NCBI GenBank assembly: GCA_002726845.1
Contig: PBSP01000064.1
Span: 1 to 7,124, forward strand
Direction of reading: 5' to 3'
DNA from: Methanobacteriota archaeon
Lineage (GTDB): Archaea; Thermoplasmatota; Poseidoniia; Poseidoniales; Poseidoniaceae
DNA length: 7,124 bases
Shown here: positions 7,034 to 7,124 of the stretch, piece after piece
Layout: each line of letters begins with the position of its first letter
How positions within the stretch are numbered: the stretch's first letter is position 1
Position numbers and translations under genes: made by a program
Notes under the pieces: model-generated
What the model saw: the letters and a program-made list of their open reading frames with translations, nothing else
Databases searched by the model: none
Told to the model about the DNA's origin: nothing

Positions 7034-7124
7034 ATGACTGGAACAGTTAAATTTTTCAATGGGTCTAAAGGTTTTGGATTCATTACCAATGATGAAACGG
7101 GCGAAGATATTTTCGTTCACGTAA
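7034..7124 (+). CDS. Cold-shock-domain (CspA-family) nucleic-acid-binding protein, 3'-truncated by window edge
   Basis: First 30 codons of a cold-shock protein, starting MTGTVKFFNGSKGFGFI. The RNP1 motif KGFGFI (residues 12-17) and the RNP2 start IFVH (26-29) are both present, with their aromatic RNA/ssDNA-stacking residues. Members of this family are single-domain OB-fold proteins of about 65-70 residues that bind single-stranded RNA and DNA and act as RNA chaperones; the rest lies beyond the window. The ATG is set by the highly conserved N-terminus. The gap from the preceding membrane-protein gene is 51 nt and holds a hairpin. This leaves no room for the long structured cold-sensing leader known from E. 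coli cspA unless transcription begins further upstream. Which paralogue this is cannot be told. Confidence 0.95.
   Translation, partial: MTGTVKFFNGSKGFGFITNDETGEDIFVHV

Overview
The window looks like ordinary chromosomal DNA from a member of Bacteroidota, most likely a flavobacterium or close relative. Three things suggest this: the RND permease and its adaptor are of the Bacteroidota HAE1-like type; genes lack clear Shine-Dalgarno sequences and a TANNTTTG-type -7 box lies before aspS; and a two-transmembrane small protein follows aspS, an arrangement I recall from flavobacteria. The genus cannot be named from what is visible. No RNA gene, insertion sequence, CRISPR array or phage gene was found.

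Bases 2-4458 (+) hold the end of a multidrug-efflux operon: a periplasmic adaptor protein whose N-terminus lies outside the window, then, 2 nt after its stop, a complete 1146-residue RND permease. Together with an outer-membrane TolC-like channel, not in the window but probably upstream, they would form a tripartite proton-driven pump across both membranes.

Bases 4465-4816 (-) look empty at first sight because no long open frame is present. Read on the minus strand they are the remains of a small secreted YwqK/MORN-like repeat protein, convergent with the permease gene and ending 6 nt from it. A signal peptide survives in one frame and the two repeats in another. The pieces are separated by a frameshift and an in-frame TAA. 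Bases 4817-4985 are an AT-rich divergent promoter region with two inverted repeats and a candidate -7 box for aspS.

Bases 4986-6982 (+) hold aspS, complete and canonical for a bacterial aspartyl-tRNA synthetase, overlapping by 4 nt (ATGA) a gene for an 83-residue two-TM membrane protein of unknown function. A 33-nt imperfect hairpin follows, and then the first 30 codons of a cold-shock-domain protein, cut by the window end.

I do not see a new multi-gene system here. The points most worth a second look are the decayed YwqK-like gene, the extra hydrophobic hairpin and altered proton-relay residues of the permease, the coupled small membrane protein, and the hairpin in front of the cold-shock gene.
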